Under the pieces are notes generated by a model. It was not told the DNA's origin, did not search any database, and saw nothing but the letters and a program-made list of their open reading frames with translations. Position numbers and translations under genes: made by a program. Shown piece by piece: positions 11,962 through 23,355 of a stretch of DNA of 64,000 nucleotides. The DNA is from Trichuris trichiura (taxonomy: Eukaryota > Nematoda > Enoplea > Trichinellida > Trichuridae). Location: the NCBI GenBank assembly GCA_037903355.1, contig JBAJFE010000016.1:124001-188000 (forward strand). Reading direction: 5' to 3'. Within the stretch, counting starts at the first letter, position 1. Each line of letters starts with the position of its first letter.

Positions 11962-14900
11962 CTAAGCAGAGGCGCCGCTAGCGACCTCTGCTAATTTGAA
12001 ATTCAAATTTAAACGCTCTGCCTGAAAATCTTTATGCAAATTCGACTTGGAGCTAGAACGCGCCCAACTAGAACCTCCGAAACCGACATAACCTTGGCTG
12101 TTCGAATTTCAAAAAGGGGAAAGCAATGCGTACTTTCCAGGAAACGCCCTGGAGATTGGATTTCAAATCGGTTGCTATTTCCACGGCTTTGGCATGCTCC
12201 GACTCGTCCAGGAAGTACATTACTTCGGCTACTGTAACATTGAACCGTTGGAAAATAAAAGAACACCGAAAAGGACGGGCAGCTAACCAGCCAGTCTGTG
12301 AGGCAACGAAACTTGATGCTCTTTGTAGTAGGCGAGATTATAGGACTTCAAGTCGACGCGGTCGCGGATTTCCGCGTAAGCTTCGTTGACAATTTCGAAA
12401 ACAATTCCTTCGATTGGATGATCCCTAGCTTAAGCATACGCGAGAACATTGTCAAGGCGGTTAAGCGAAAAAGTTAGCATATTCAGCTCACTATACTTGA
12501 AGAACTTCACTTTGCACCAGTGAAGTTGCGGACTTTGCGGGTCAATTTTCTCCGCCTTCCTTAGGCACAAGAGCATCAATAGCACCTTTCCGCGTCTATA
12601 GTACACTTCAAAGCCAAGCACGTAAGCGGCCAACTTGTTGCAGTTCAGTTGAATGAGCGGATTCAAAAATAGCAACGCGTCTTCCAAAGGCTTTTCCGTC
12701 TAAAGCGCCTTTCCTCTTTTTCACTGCACTTTTTGGGCCCTGTCCTACCTTGGCCAAAGCTGCCGGATCGAAAACGGGTCGATGCGACTCCTCAACCTCC
12801 GCTTCTTGTTTCAGTTTGGCCGTCTGCGGACGTTGTTGCGTCTTTTGGCGTTCCATTTCGGCTTTTGCCGCCTTCTTCCTTTGCTTGCGAAATTGCTTAC
12901 GTAGCTCTCTTGAAGTGGCGCTGTCTAAATATGTGCAAAATTTTGTAATACCGAAAAGCTAGCAAGCTGAAGCGATGCCACACTTTGCGAGTATCCATCC
13001 ATATCGGCCGTCGCTTCATGAGGGGCGTCGTACAAGCGAAGGTATATCTAAACTAGCCTGTATTATCGGTTGTTCGCCTGTAACCTTACAAATCAACCTT
13101 GATGGCACATTTCGCCGCCTTGAAGAAAAAGTCGTGCTTACGTAGCAGGTCCTCAAGCCTAAGTAACCGCACGTAAGCGCATAAAGTCATGCGCCTGAAG
13201 CAATAGGTGTGAAAGTCGAACTGATCCTCAATAATATCGGTGAAATGCTGCAAGGTAGATTGAAGCAGAAGAAGAAGGCTAGAAAACAAAGCTTTCTACC
13301 CTGTCGATTTCGTGGCACTTCTTCAAGGCTTCGCCAAACTGGCCCATCTTTCGAAACGCTCGAGCGCACTCGGTTTCAAACCACATGCACTGCATATCGT
13401 TTAAGCTATCTACCGTTTGTACTCCTTCCTGAAAATCGCATTTTTTTTCAAGAACGAAATACGACTAATGTACGCCTCGTACCCGAGTGAATTTTGAGCA
13501 TATAATGATAGCTTCGGTAATCATGCCAGCTTGCAGCATGTACTTAGCGCATTTGGAATTGACATACCTGTCAGCTGTGTCAAGGCTCTGCGCTTCTTCG
13601 ATCCAACGAACAGCTTCCCTTCTATTGCCAGCATGCTTAGGATAAAAGATTATTTCAATATAAACTACAACATGCTGAAAGTTAAGCCATACTTTATAAA
13701 TGCGAGCCTTCAGGGTATACAATTCAATCAAAGTCGGTGTATGTTCAAGACCTTTGTTAACGTACTCTAATGCCTCTTGAAAATTGCTTAAGTAGTCGTA
13801 ATGCAAGGCGAGGTAGTAGTAAACCCATAGGATGGTTGATGGCGCTTCTACTTCGTTCTCTAAACAGAGTGAATGCTAACGCGGCTGAATGACAAGCAAA
13901 CAAGTTGAACATCAGAGCTTCATTACCACCAGGAAACCGGAAGTCCTTTTCCAAACTTTCGCGGTAACTGAGCGTCAACTGCTCGATGAGCGCTACCTGA
14001 ACAATTAGGAAAGGCGTCCGGAGCGTTCGGGATTCAAATTTTCCAAAGACCAACCTTCACCGGATCATCGTAGAGAAAACGGAAAAACGTGAACACGGGT
14101 GCAGCTCCTTTTCGAAGCATTTTAATCAACAATGGCGCAAGTCGAGGCACAAAACTAGATTCTAAAATTGTACAACATCAGCACAGGGCAACCTTACGTT
14201 TTTTTTGCGAATAACTGCAGCCTGATATTAGTACTTTTAATCTGGTTATTTACAGAGCGGAAGGAAATTCTAGAATTGCGCTTTTAGTTTGAGCAATAAA
14301 AACATGTTCCCTCGACTTTGTACATTTTGCTTAAATTCAAGTACGCTTCCGTAGGGAAATACTACTTCGCCAGGCATTTTTCTTCCCATTCGGTATTCAA
14401 AAATTCAAATTTTGACAAAGAGAATGCAGGTATGCAGTACAGTAAACTTATATGGAAGCATTTTTCTTGCTATTCCGTGTTCAAACATTCAAATTTTGAT
14501 AAAGAGAATGCAGGTTTTTATTCTGAATTTTTTCGCGGAATTTTGGAACCCGTTCTTCTAAAAGTTTATTTTATTTTAAAAAAACCTAACGGAGCTTTCG
14601 GGCCTCTCCGTGGCCCGTCATCAGCGTAATCGTACGAAGAGGAAAAAAGAAAAAAGAGGAAAAAAGAAAAAAGAGAATGCAGGTATGCAATACAGTAAAC
14701 CTATATGAAAGCATTTTTCTTGTTATTCCGTATTCAAACATTCAAATTTTGACAAAGAGAATTCAGGCATACAATACAGTAAACTTATATGGAAGCATTT
14801 TTCTTGTTATTCTGTATTCAAACATTCAAATTTTGACAAAGAGAATGCAGGCATGCAATACAGTAAACCTACAGGAAGTCATTTCTCCTGTTATTCTGTG

Positions 14901-17537
14901 TTCAAGCATTCAAACTTTAACAAAGAGAATGCAGGTACGCAGTACAGTACACCTATACGCTCCGGGCAAAGTTTAAGATAGCCAAAAGAAACAACGTATT
15001 TCGAAGGTGAAAAAGCTGCAAAGGCTTCCTCAAGCATTCCACAACATTTCGGAAACGTTTTTCGCTAGAATTTCTTACTGAAAAACTTTACTACGGAAAG
15101 GTTCCTGTTTTTTATGTATATAGAAAGACTCCGGAGCTTTCGGGTCATTCGAGACCCGTCATCAGCGGTCTTAAGTTGTAAGTAACTTAAGTTGTCTTAT
15201 GTTGTACGTTAATATATAGATATTTACAACTTAAGACCGCTGATGACGGGTCTCGAATGACCCGAAAGCTCCGGAGTCTTTTACATACATAAAAAACGGG
15301 TACCTATCCATAATAGCGTTTTTCATTATGAAAACATATAGTCCCGTACCAAGGAACCACGTTTTCAAGAATTTCTTACTGTGTCAAAAAAATGATAGTC
15401 AGGACAATCACTGCGGAGTGTCGCGTACACCAAAATGTTTCTACTCGTTTATACTGTTGCACGCATAAGACGAAAATTCGCGCAACATTCACTTGTTTCG
15501 CTTGTTGAGGTGACTCGTTCCCTACACGCGCAATAAACAAAGAACCGACTAAGTTCATCCTCCGCAAGTCGCAATGGTTCAAAGACTTGTTAGCTCTATA
15601 TAAGGAAAGTTTAGCAAAAAAAGAAAGTTCGATTCGATTTTTTTAAAAAAAAGTGAACTCTTTGAAAAACCGAAATCGCAACATGTTCTTGGCGCTTCGG
15701 CTGGCGACAAAAAAATTATTGACTCAAAGCGAAGCGGCGATACAGAGGCTGCACACTTAAGGAGCAACAGTCGACGCTATTCAACATTGATTTTACAGCC
15801 TCAATCCGGGCGTTCTTAACCAATGTTAGCTTGAGCCTAAGCCTAAGCCTAAGCCCAAGTTCTTGACCGAGCTTAGACGGTGTTTTCTTCGCCACACAAA
15901 AATGCAAACGTTTTAAAAGCATGCCAATCAGTAATCTGTAATTTAAATAATGCCCGTACAAAGCTCATTAATCTTCTTATCTTGATATTGATCGATTTGA
16001 AAAGCCATACGGCGATAAAACTTGCAAGAAGACAAGTAATAATACTAAAAATAAATCAAGCGTTTCCCCAGACGATGAAAAATATACTATAAAGATTATT
16101 CGTAATAACCTAGGCATAGATGCGTATCGAAATACGCGTGAACTCGAGTCAGCCGTTGTTGCACTTTAAAATCAAGCTTTAAGGAATGAATTTTTTTTAA
16201 AAAAAGCTATCCACAACTTACCAGGAACAAAGGCAAGCGGTAAACGAGAGGCAGCCAATGACCGAGGTAAATTCTTTGCTATTTCATCGTACATTTCTAT
16301 TCGACGTGCTATAGCTTCCTCCGACGTACAGTTTGCTGGAAAAAATTACTACGTGTTCCGACTTTAGCTCGTACAGGCGAGAAGCTATGTTGAAGTACCT
16401 ACGCCGAGGCATTCCTCCAAGCGCTTGTAATAGGAGACGTTTTCCGAATTTTTGGCCAACAGTTTACGGTATACAGAAGCAGAATCTTCTTTTTTACCCA
16501 ACTGATACAGCAGATCGGCTGCAAAGCATGCGAGACGTTTTGAGTAAAGAAAAAGCTTAAAGGTGGCACCTTTCGTTTCGAGATAGGACAGCTGGTCGCA
16601 TATCTCGGCTTGAAATCTTTCCAAATGCGCAAGCGCTTCGTCAAGACGACCAGCCTCGCGATAAACCATATTTTGATAAAGCAGAAATTCGCTATGCTCA
16701 AAATCGTATGTCTTATTCTGCAATGCACAACATTAAAAGTGATCTTGAAATTAGAGCATTCCTATATTACGTACCGTTTGAGTCTTGCGGAATTCTTCCA
16801 AAATGCTCAAAGCCAAGTCGTACTCTTCGACAAGATGAAGACCGAGAGCGAATCCTATCCAGGATACACGTTGCGTTGGTCGCAAAATGAACAACTGGTA
16901 CCTAGTGTCCTATTAGCGAAATAGCAAATGAGGAAAACAAAAAGCAACAAAGCCAATAACGTACTTTATAACCTTCAAGGTCGCGCATCTGCAATTGCAA
17001 AAGCGAGAGATCCCTGAGAATTTGAATGTTTTCCTGATAATAAAGGCTACAATGCTTCACGATACGTATAAAGAGTATGGAATAGACCTTCTCGATTTTT
17101 AAAGCATTTCTATACGCTTTAATGGCCTCGTCGTACTTTTTTTCAGATCGCTGCATCAAGCCGTACACATGCCAACAAACGTGCGAGCGTACATCGTTGG
17201 TTAAGCCCCGCTTTACGTACTCGTTCGCCTCCTCTTTCTTTCCAAGACAATTTAGTATTAAACCTTTCATGGCCAGAGTTTCTGAAGTAAAAAGAAATCA
17301 CTTATATGTCAACAAGAGAAAGACAAACCTCCATGTTCGGCAAATTTGGGGTTGGAAAGAATTTGCTTGGCAAACTTCAACCCGTTTCGATACTGCTTGT
17401 GTTCATAGCATTTCTTAAGCGTACTCCAAAACTAAGCAGCCGGAAAGCACATTCTCGCTCGGAAGCCTTACCACGATCCTTTTGAATAAGGCGAGCTCCT
17501 TTGGCGGCAGTTGCTGAACGGATGCTCCAGGTGCCAT
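11962..17537 (-). CDS. NAA15: NatA auxiliary subunit NAA15/NAA16 (TPR protein)
   Basis: A multi-exon gene whose pieces follow the whole human protein in order. They are the start [20 protein letters not shown] (17537), then [54 protein letters not shown] and [18 protein letters not shown] (near 17.0 kb), [17 protein letters not shown] (16.7 kb), [16 protein letters not shown] and [16 protein letters not shown] (13.5-13.8 kb), [15 protein letters not shown] (13.2 kb), the Lys-rich segment (12.85 kb), and SLPHRLAG with [19 protein letters not shown] (12.2-12.3 kb). The protein anchors the NAA10 acetyltransferase to ribosomes for co-translational N-terminal acetylation. Most introns are about 50 bases; one (about 14.17-16.21 kb) is 2 kb and full of repeats. 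The last exon and stop (about 11962) are uncertain. Confidence 0.92.
14517..14672 (-). mobile_element. Small hammerhead-bearing retroelement in the minisatellite
   Basis: About 155 bases interrupt the 84-bp repeat. The flanking GAGAATGCAGGT appears on both sides, which could be a target duplication or simply the repeat itself. The element has a purine-rich end (GGAAAAAAGAAAAAAGAGG) and a hammerhead-like core, and shares TTTTTCGCGG and ACCCGTT blocks with elements at 50.1 and 63.1 kb. Confidence 0.55.
14592..14626 (-). ncRNA. Hammerhead-like ribozyme motif
   Basis: Minus strand: CTGATGA, hairpin GGGCC...GGCCC, GAAAGCTCC. The compensating difference in the hairpin relative to other copies (GGGCC/GGCCC versus GGGTC/GACCC) supports conservation of the stem. 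Confidence 0.55.
15133..15170 (-). ncRNA. Hammerhead-like ribozyme motif (left arm)
   Basis: Minus strand CTGATGA, hairpin CGGGTC/GACCCG, GAAAGCTCCGGAGTC. The inverted partner starts at 15234. Confidence 0.55.
15234..15280 (+). ncRNA. Hammerhead-like ribozyme motif (right arm)
   Basis: Plus strand CTGATGA at 15239, hairpin with loop TCGAAT, GAAAG at 15264-15268, then the self-complementary CTCCGGAG that would form a loopless stem III or pair between two molecules. Confidence 0.55.
15835..15856 (-). repeat. Three TTAGGC hexamers in tandem
   Basis: Plus strand reads GCCTAAGCCTAAGCCTAAGC, the complement of the nematode telomere repeat. The flanks do not carry the GATAGCCGGC module seen at other sites, so this may be an independent interstitial array. 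Confidence 0.55.
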
Positions 17538-17599
17538 GGTTCCCCGATCTTTCGCAACCAAAGTCTACCAAAAACGCAACAACATTAAGGGCAAAAACG

Positions 17600-18660
17600 G
17601 TCCGTCGACAGCGGCCGGCAGCTGCCTCTGCCAGCATTGAAATGGCCGACCAACCGGCCATTATGATTAACTGCCTAAATGCAACTTACAACAAAAACGT
17701 GCCGCTTTTCAGTGCTTCGACTTCATGTGGATCGAACGAAGTGCCATACAATGAATCAAAATAAACAACCGAATTTGCTTTTGCAACGCAAAGTGCAAAT
17801 CTTATGGTGATAGTTTACAGTAACCCAATGTACCTGACTACTACTTTACGATTCCCCATTGATAATTAATCCGAGCGAGTTTTAGAATTGCAGCGGACCC
17901 GACGGAAGCTCTGCGTAATAATTTAAAACGTTTTTGACTAGCTGAAAAACATGCGCAAAGTGATAACTGGAATTTTGATTTATTTCATTGATGCTGAGTT
18001 CAATACGCAAATCGAAGACTTGGGTTGAATGCTAAGGCGCTAAGCAAAAACGTTTTGAACAATTAACTCTGCTCGTTTGCTAGTGTTAAGAGACTGAATA
18101 ATGACGCAACCGGCGGCGGGAAATAGCCTGATTTTACAAACGCAGCGTAATTTGAAGAACATTAATGGAATTCTTAGTTGTCAGTGCTTTTCGTAGGAGT
18201 GTAGTTGCTGTGGAGCGCACATTAGTGTATTCTGATTGGTTCAAGTTTTTTGAACATAAAGTCTGTTGATTGCCGCTCTTTGCCAACGACAAAGGGAACA
18301 GAAGACGCCTAGCAAGTTCAGCGACTTTTATGTTCCCTTTTAGTTGCGGTAGTGCTCTTCAGTTGTTTCTTAAAAAGCCACTTGCTTTGGGCTACCGGGA
18401 TTAAGCTCAGCTGTAAAAGAAGACCCATCGCAGAAGCGGCTGCCACATTCCTGCTCAAACAACGAGCTGTCGGTGTGGAAAATTTTTCTAGTCGGCTTTG
18501 TAGGAACAAACAGCCACGTAGACAAGAACAACTTAAAGCTTTACCGAAAAGAATCAGTTTCATGTTAAACTTATTTTCGAAAGCCAGTTCGTATTTAATC
18601 GAAAGCATTCGGTATTTTTATTTTCCGCGGCTTTTATCAGAACTTCAAATGGAATTGTTG
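17600..18660. other. Intergenic, no supported gene
   Basis: It probably contains the NAA15 promoter, since that gene starts at 17537 and reads away from here. Overlapping open frames at 18.3-18.67 kb on both strands show no recognisable domain. Confidence 0.4.
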
Positions 18661-18667
18661 ACGATAT

Positions 18668-19370
18668 AACTGTCAAAGAACGCATACGAAAGCAGAAGTC
18701 TGTACTCTCGAACGTGATTATTCTTTGTATTTGAACATTTGAATTTCACTGTGTAAACCTGAGCATCAATCACCTGAGCACGTTTGAGAGTACTAACTAG
18801 TCTGTATTCTCGAACCTGATTATTCTTTGCACTTGAACATTTGAATTTCACTGTGTAAACCTGAGCACCAATCACCTGAGCGCGTTCGAGAGTACTAACT
18901 AGTCTGTATTCTCGAACCTGATTATTCTTTGCACTTGAACATTTGAATTTCAGTGTGTAAACCTGAGCATCAATCACCTGAACACGTTCGAGAGTACTAA
19001 CTAGTCTGTATTCTCGAACCTGATTATTCTTTGTATTTGAACATTTGAATTTCACTGTGTAAACCTGAGCATCAATCACCCGAGCACGTTCGAGAGTGCT
19101 AACTAGTCTGTATTCTTGAACCTGGTTATTCTTTGTATTTGAACATTTGAATTTCCTTGTGTAAACCTGAGCATCAATCACCTGAACACGTTCGAGAGTA
19201 CTAACTAGTCTGTATTCTCGAACCTGATTATTCTTTGTATTTGAACATTTGAATTTCACTGTGTAAACCTGAGCATCAATCACCTGAGCACGTTCGAGAG
19301 TACTAACTAGTCTGTATTCTCGAACCTGATTATTCTTCGTATTTGAACATTTGAATTTCACTGTGTAAAC
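18668..19370 (-). repeat. 102-bp minisatellite, seven units
   Basis: Seven head-to-tail units of about 102 bases, each with TGTGTAAACCTGAGCATCAA, CACGTTCGAGAGTACTAACT and CTGATTATTCTTTG blocks, differ by a few substitutions. The period is 34 codons, so the minus strand is open for 238 codons (KFKCSNTKNNQVREYRLVST repeated). No start context, signal peptide or splice partner was seen; I read it as a minisatellite. Confidence 0.85.
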
Positions 19371-19443
19371 CTGATGCTCAGGTTTACATAGTGAAATTCA
19401 AATGTTCAAATACAAAGAATAATCAGGTTCGAGAATACAGACT
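19310..19443. repeat. 66-base-arm palindrome closing the minisatellite
   Basis: The last unit runs into its own inverted copy around AACCTGATGCTCAGGTTTAC (centre near 19376). Arms of about 66 bases are nearly identical, with almost no loop, so the strand can form a long hairpin or cruciform. Confidence 0.85.
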
Positions 19444-19746
19444 ATTTTAGACAGCTCTCGTACGTCGTAAACAAAAAAGCGACTAGAGAGCTCAGTAGCA
19501 CTAACAGGCGGCAAAACTATTATCTTACAACAGCCAGTTGGAAAAAATCTTGTTTTCTTTGGTTTTAAATATTTTCCGAGAATAAACAATTACAGATAGG
19601 CTCGACCTGCGCATGGCGATTTTCGATCTGCTCATTTTTTTCTGCCGCGCTATTTGTGTCGAACAAAACAATGACTGAAAACCGTTACGAAAGCGAAATA
19701 GGGAACAGCGTTCATCAACGAGCGACGATATACAGCTGCCAGTTTA

Positions 19747-22219
19747 TTAACTGTACATTTCCACGTTCTGGGAAAGTTTGAACTTTTGGCACCATTTTCG
19801 ACAAGAATAGGCAATACACTCTCTGCACGATTGCTCGTTGCTCTTGGAGTACACGTGGACGACCATCGCTGACTTGTCGGGAGCTAAAACCTGAATTTGC
19901 TGCAAAAAAAGCTTTTAAGAAATGGCGGCGACAGCTTCAATTACGCATTCTACTTCGCTGGTCAGCTTCCGTATTTTCGGGTTGTAAAACGGTACCGTGA
20001 CTATACCATTCTCGTTTATTTCTTCTTTGAACTGTACTCTTGCAACCTGAAGGGAATACAAACATTCACCAGCTCGCCTGATCGCAAGCGAATTTTTGAA
20101 AAATAGAAACGTTACCACTAACAAAAATTTGGAGATTTGGTAGGTTTTCGTCTAACAATAAAGCTGCAAGCTTGACGGCCAACTTGTTCTGCTTTTAGAC
20201 AAGCCTTAGCAAAACTGAAGATCTTATTTTTAGCATTTAGCCGGGAAGGAACCTGCATTTCTGAGGTTACAGTATGAACAAGATTTAAAATTTCAAACCA
20301 AAAACTAACGTAATCAAACAAGAATATTTAACTTTGAGTTTTATAATCGATCAGTGCCACCTAAGCGTTACTTATTTGATCTTTTTAGCGAAAAGAAAAA
20401 TATACCGTTAAAACCATATCGTCATTCAGCGACTCGGGAGGGGACATACTTTCCGATCGAACGCACTCGATGATTAATCTTTTTAACAAGCACGCATCTC
20501 TCTGCAAAACCGGAAATAAAAGTAACAACGACGAAAGGGTCTACTTGCCTCTTCGGCATTGGAAAGTTGACTTAAATTGGCCATTTCTTCCGAAGTTAAT
20601 TTCATAGAACAAACTATGCGAAACAAGTTCCTCGTCACGATACGTTGTAGCAGCCGTCGAGCGGGTCGGAGACTCTCTTTCGTCGAGTATAAAATATTTT
20701 CAAAAATGCGATCTGTTGAGCTTAAGAAGGGCTCAACATTATACGCGCTTTCGCTTAGCGTTGCTGTACGCCTGAAATTCAAGTTACTGTACAGTAAGCT
20801 TAATGAAAAGTAGGCTTTACCCTGCGTCTCCAAAAGGTATTTCCACAAAAGGGTCTGCAAGAAGTAGCGCTTCGACTAGCCTAAACGTTTACATAAAACA
20901 GTTGTTCGAAATGATCGAAAAAAAACGTTTTACATTTCGTGAATCAGTTTGACCGTCTTATGCTGGTAGACTCGAGAGTGCAGTTCCTTCCTTGTGTAGA
21001 ACAACGCTTGAACGTCAAGCTTTACCTAAACAAAATCGTTGCAGAGAAAATACCGCGATAGCATAAGAGAACTTTCTCAAGGAAAACAATTCGTTTTTGC
21101 CCATCAAACTCTGCAACCATCATGTTGTCAAGCAGCCTGTTCAGATCGAAATTTACAGGGATCCCAATATAGTATGCATCACGACGAATGTAGTCGAATC
21201 GATCCACATCAATGCCGGTATTTTTGTTTGCTATTATCTCGTAAAGAAAAGCTTTTTCTTTGGACCTACCTTTGTAGCTCCAGCTTCCTATACTGGCGTT
21301 TAGATCTAAAATCACGAGCTGTTTAACAAAGCAACAGGTTACTACAATGCAGGCTACGCATGCCTGGCTTTATAGCTTCGCAGATAAAGGTGATGTCAGT
21401 ATTATCAAGAATGCTTAGCACTGTTTTGTAAATCGAAGGTTCATTATGCAACATATGCAGGAAGACCCGAACTGAATTGTCTTCATGCTAAAATGGAAGA
21501 TCTTGATTGTACGGGGCGCTATGCTCTTTGTAAACCCATACTGTCCATTGTTTGTCTTCCCCTGCCGCGGCAGGTAAGAAGTCCGATTCAAACGTATGAG
21601 AAAATGGAGCATGACCTAGAAAAGGTATACAAGATTTTATTTTTGAAAATAGACCACCACCTAAGTCATGACAAAGGCCAGCGATTTGAACAGCTAAGAC
21701 GTCCCGCGCGGTAATGCCAAGTTCAGGCTGCTTTTTCTTTAAACGCTTTACACATTTGCCAGCCAAATAAGCTACCCTTAAAATAAACTTAAATGCAATA
21801 CGTGCAATCGGTTCCACTTAACTGCTTGTCAAAGTTTATTGTAAATAGGCGCCTTATCCGTTTCAAGGCTTTACAACATCACAACCTTCTGAAGGAACAA
21901 ATACTTGTACAGGTTTAACGACGAGACGAGCGTGTTAGTATTACCATGCAAAGGATAGTAAGCGTCCCTGGTAAAATAGATAAAGATCAGTTACGGCGTT
22001 GCCTGCTGGAACCATCACGTACATCTACACATACCCAATGGAATGCGTAAAGCGGGAATGAACGCCGCTGGGATAAACAAAATCAGTTATTCCCAAACAC
22101 TTGACAAAGCGTAGCCGTTGAAAATGCATCGTATCCATTATTTCGACACATACGCTTGGCAGTTTCACTCGCCCATAAATGGGGTCGCTAATAATACGTT
22201 CCGAAGTCGCTTCTTCCAT
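19747..22219 (-). CDS. SAMHD1: SAMHD1-like HD-domain dNTP triphosphohydrolase
   Basis: About seven minus-strand exons follow the SAMHD1 catalytic core: [13 protein letters not shown] and [12 protein letters not shown] (22219-22031), [11 protein letters not shown] and [10 protein letters not shown] (21776-21670), [14 protein letters not shown] (after the acceptor at 21614), [15 protein letters not shown] and [14 protein letters not shown] (near 21.2 kb), [14 protein letters not shown] and RNLFRI (near 20.65 kb), and a C-terminal exon ending at 19747. The metal-binding H...HD...D residues are present and intron borders restore the [11 protein letters not shown] motif exactly. The family cleaves dNTPs to nucleoside and triphosphate and limits nucleotide pools. 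No SAM domain is seen before the HD domain, and the ATG at 22219 starts directly at the core. Confidence 0.9.
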
Positions 22220-22224
22220 GGGAA

Positions 22225-22720
22225 AAAGAAAAGGATGATTTTACGACGATCTACACATTCTAAGATTCATTATGCATTCGCAGGTTCGACTAATTACAGT
22301 AGACTTTCCGAATTGGCTCCCCGTTGTTTATTATGCGACGTTACGAGAAGAGTACACCGCTGTCCTCCTAAAGTGCCAAGTTAAGCACGCAGACGAGCGA
22401 TTGAGTGCGATGCTTGTATGGTAGACGTAACAAAAACTACTAACACTTTTCGAATACTCCGTTCATTCTTTCCTCCTTTCTCAAAGCAGAAGACGAGAAT
22501 GCGTTCTGGAGCCGCTGATACGTTAAACGCTTACGAGGTGGCGCAATTGTTAGCTGTTTAATTCATCTCCCGATTGCGCAGTCGTCATTTAATGGTAGGA
22601 TTGTAATCGCTGAAAACCGGAGGGTAAAATAGGGTTTGTTTAATAGTAAGATACTATTCTACATAACTTAAAGCCAGTTTTATTCGTTCCATTCGGATCT
22701 TTCCCATTAGACGACCAGTG
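22225..22720. other. Intergenic, no supported gene
   Basis: Upstream of the SAMHD1-like start. It probably carries its promoter; no core motif can be assigned. Confidence 0.4.
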
Positions 22721-22725
22721 GGTAC

Positions 22726-22930
22726 TGTAGGTTACCAAAAATCAAGTTCCCTTAGTCCAAATGAGCGCAAAGAGCACACGCTAAAGTAACTGCTGAGTAA
22801 CTTCAGCCTCCTACGGTTACTGCGATTAGCAGAAATTTATTTTAAGTTTCGGTTTTAACCGCGCGGTTGTCTGCATCAACAGAGCTTGATTTCAGTTCTA
22901 CTACAGTACCTGCCCAACCTCTAATGGAAA
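22726..22930. mobile_element. MITE-like repeat with GGTACTGTAG ends
   Basis: It begins GTGGGTACTGTAGGTTAC...ATCAAGTT and ends CTTGATTTCAGTTCTAC..CAGTACCTG, an inverted match. Related copies lie at 29.29-29.43 and 41.23-41.45 kb. Confidence 0.55.
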
Positions 22931-23190
22931 AGATCCTTCCTGTCTACAGCAAGGTGTGCAGAACAGTTATAAAACAATTAGTATTCTAGTTTCCGATAAC
23001 CAGTAGGAGCATCCGGTCATTTTCATAGACAGAAGCAATTTTAGGCACCGTAATCTTGTAGGATTTTCAATATCTTAGGAGTTCTGAAGATATAGTGTCT
23101 TCGTACGGGACCAAATATTTTCATTTTTTGGCTTCTTTTTGTACGAATTTTCTATGTCCCGTTGAAAAAAACTTTATTAATAAACTGTCC

Positions 23191-23227
23191 GTAGCTTTCA
23201 GGTCTGAACTTGACCTGTCATCAGCGG
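23191..23227 (-). ncRNA. Hammerhead-like ribozyme motif (PLE downstream repeat)
   Basis: Minus strand CTGATGA, hairpin AGGTC/GACCT, GAAAGC. Relative to the 3.5-kb copy (GGGTC/GACCT) one arm of the hairpin has changed, restoring full pairing. Confidence 0.5.
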
Positions 23228-23355
23228 TATAAGGATCGACGTATGAATAAGGTGCACTAGTAACGTGCAAGGTGTATAGCTGTTTAAAGGCCCGTGTTTT
23301 AAAGTGGGCCTTGCAGTTCTTTGTCTGTCAGCAGTTTGAGCAGGTGTATCCAATT

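Larger units (their letters stand above)
14385..14960 (+). repeat. 84-bp minisatellite inside a NAA15 intron
   Basis: Units of about 84 bases contain CAAATTTTGACAAAGAGAAT followed by GCAGG and TACAGTAAACCTATATG. Two units lie left and about four right of an inserted ribozyme element. The period is a multiple of three, so the plus strand translates as repeats, but the position within an intron argues against coding. Confidence 0.75.
15112..15302. mobile_element. Fold-back pair of hammerhead-like elements
   Basis: Two nearly perfect inverted arms of about 70 bases (about 15113-15181 and 15225-15300) flank a short AT-rich centre. Each arm contains the CTGATGA/GAAA core. A single-arm relative lies at 60.54-60.66 kb. 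It sits within the large NAA15 intron. Confidence 0.7.

Noticed and set aside
14677..14976. 99-residue repetitive protein
   Set aside because: Translation of the 84-bp minisatellite inside a NAA15 intron.
15835..15856. Telomere-fusion scar
   Set aside because: Only three hexamers with no head-to-head arrangement, and similar runs elsewhere are parts of dispersed repeats.
18645..19361. 238-residue repetitive protein
   Set aside because: It is the minisatellite read in frame. The period of 102 keeps the frame open without selection, and no transcript features are visible.
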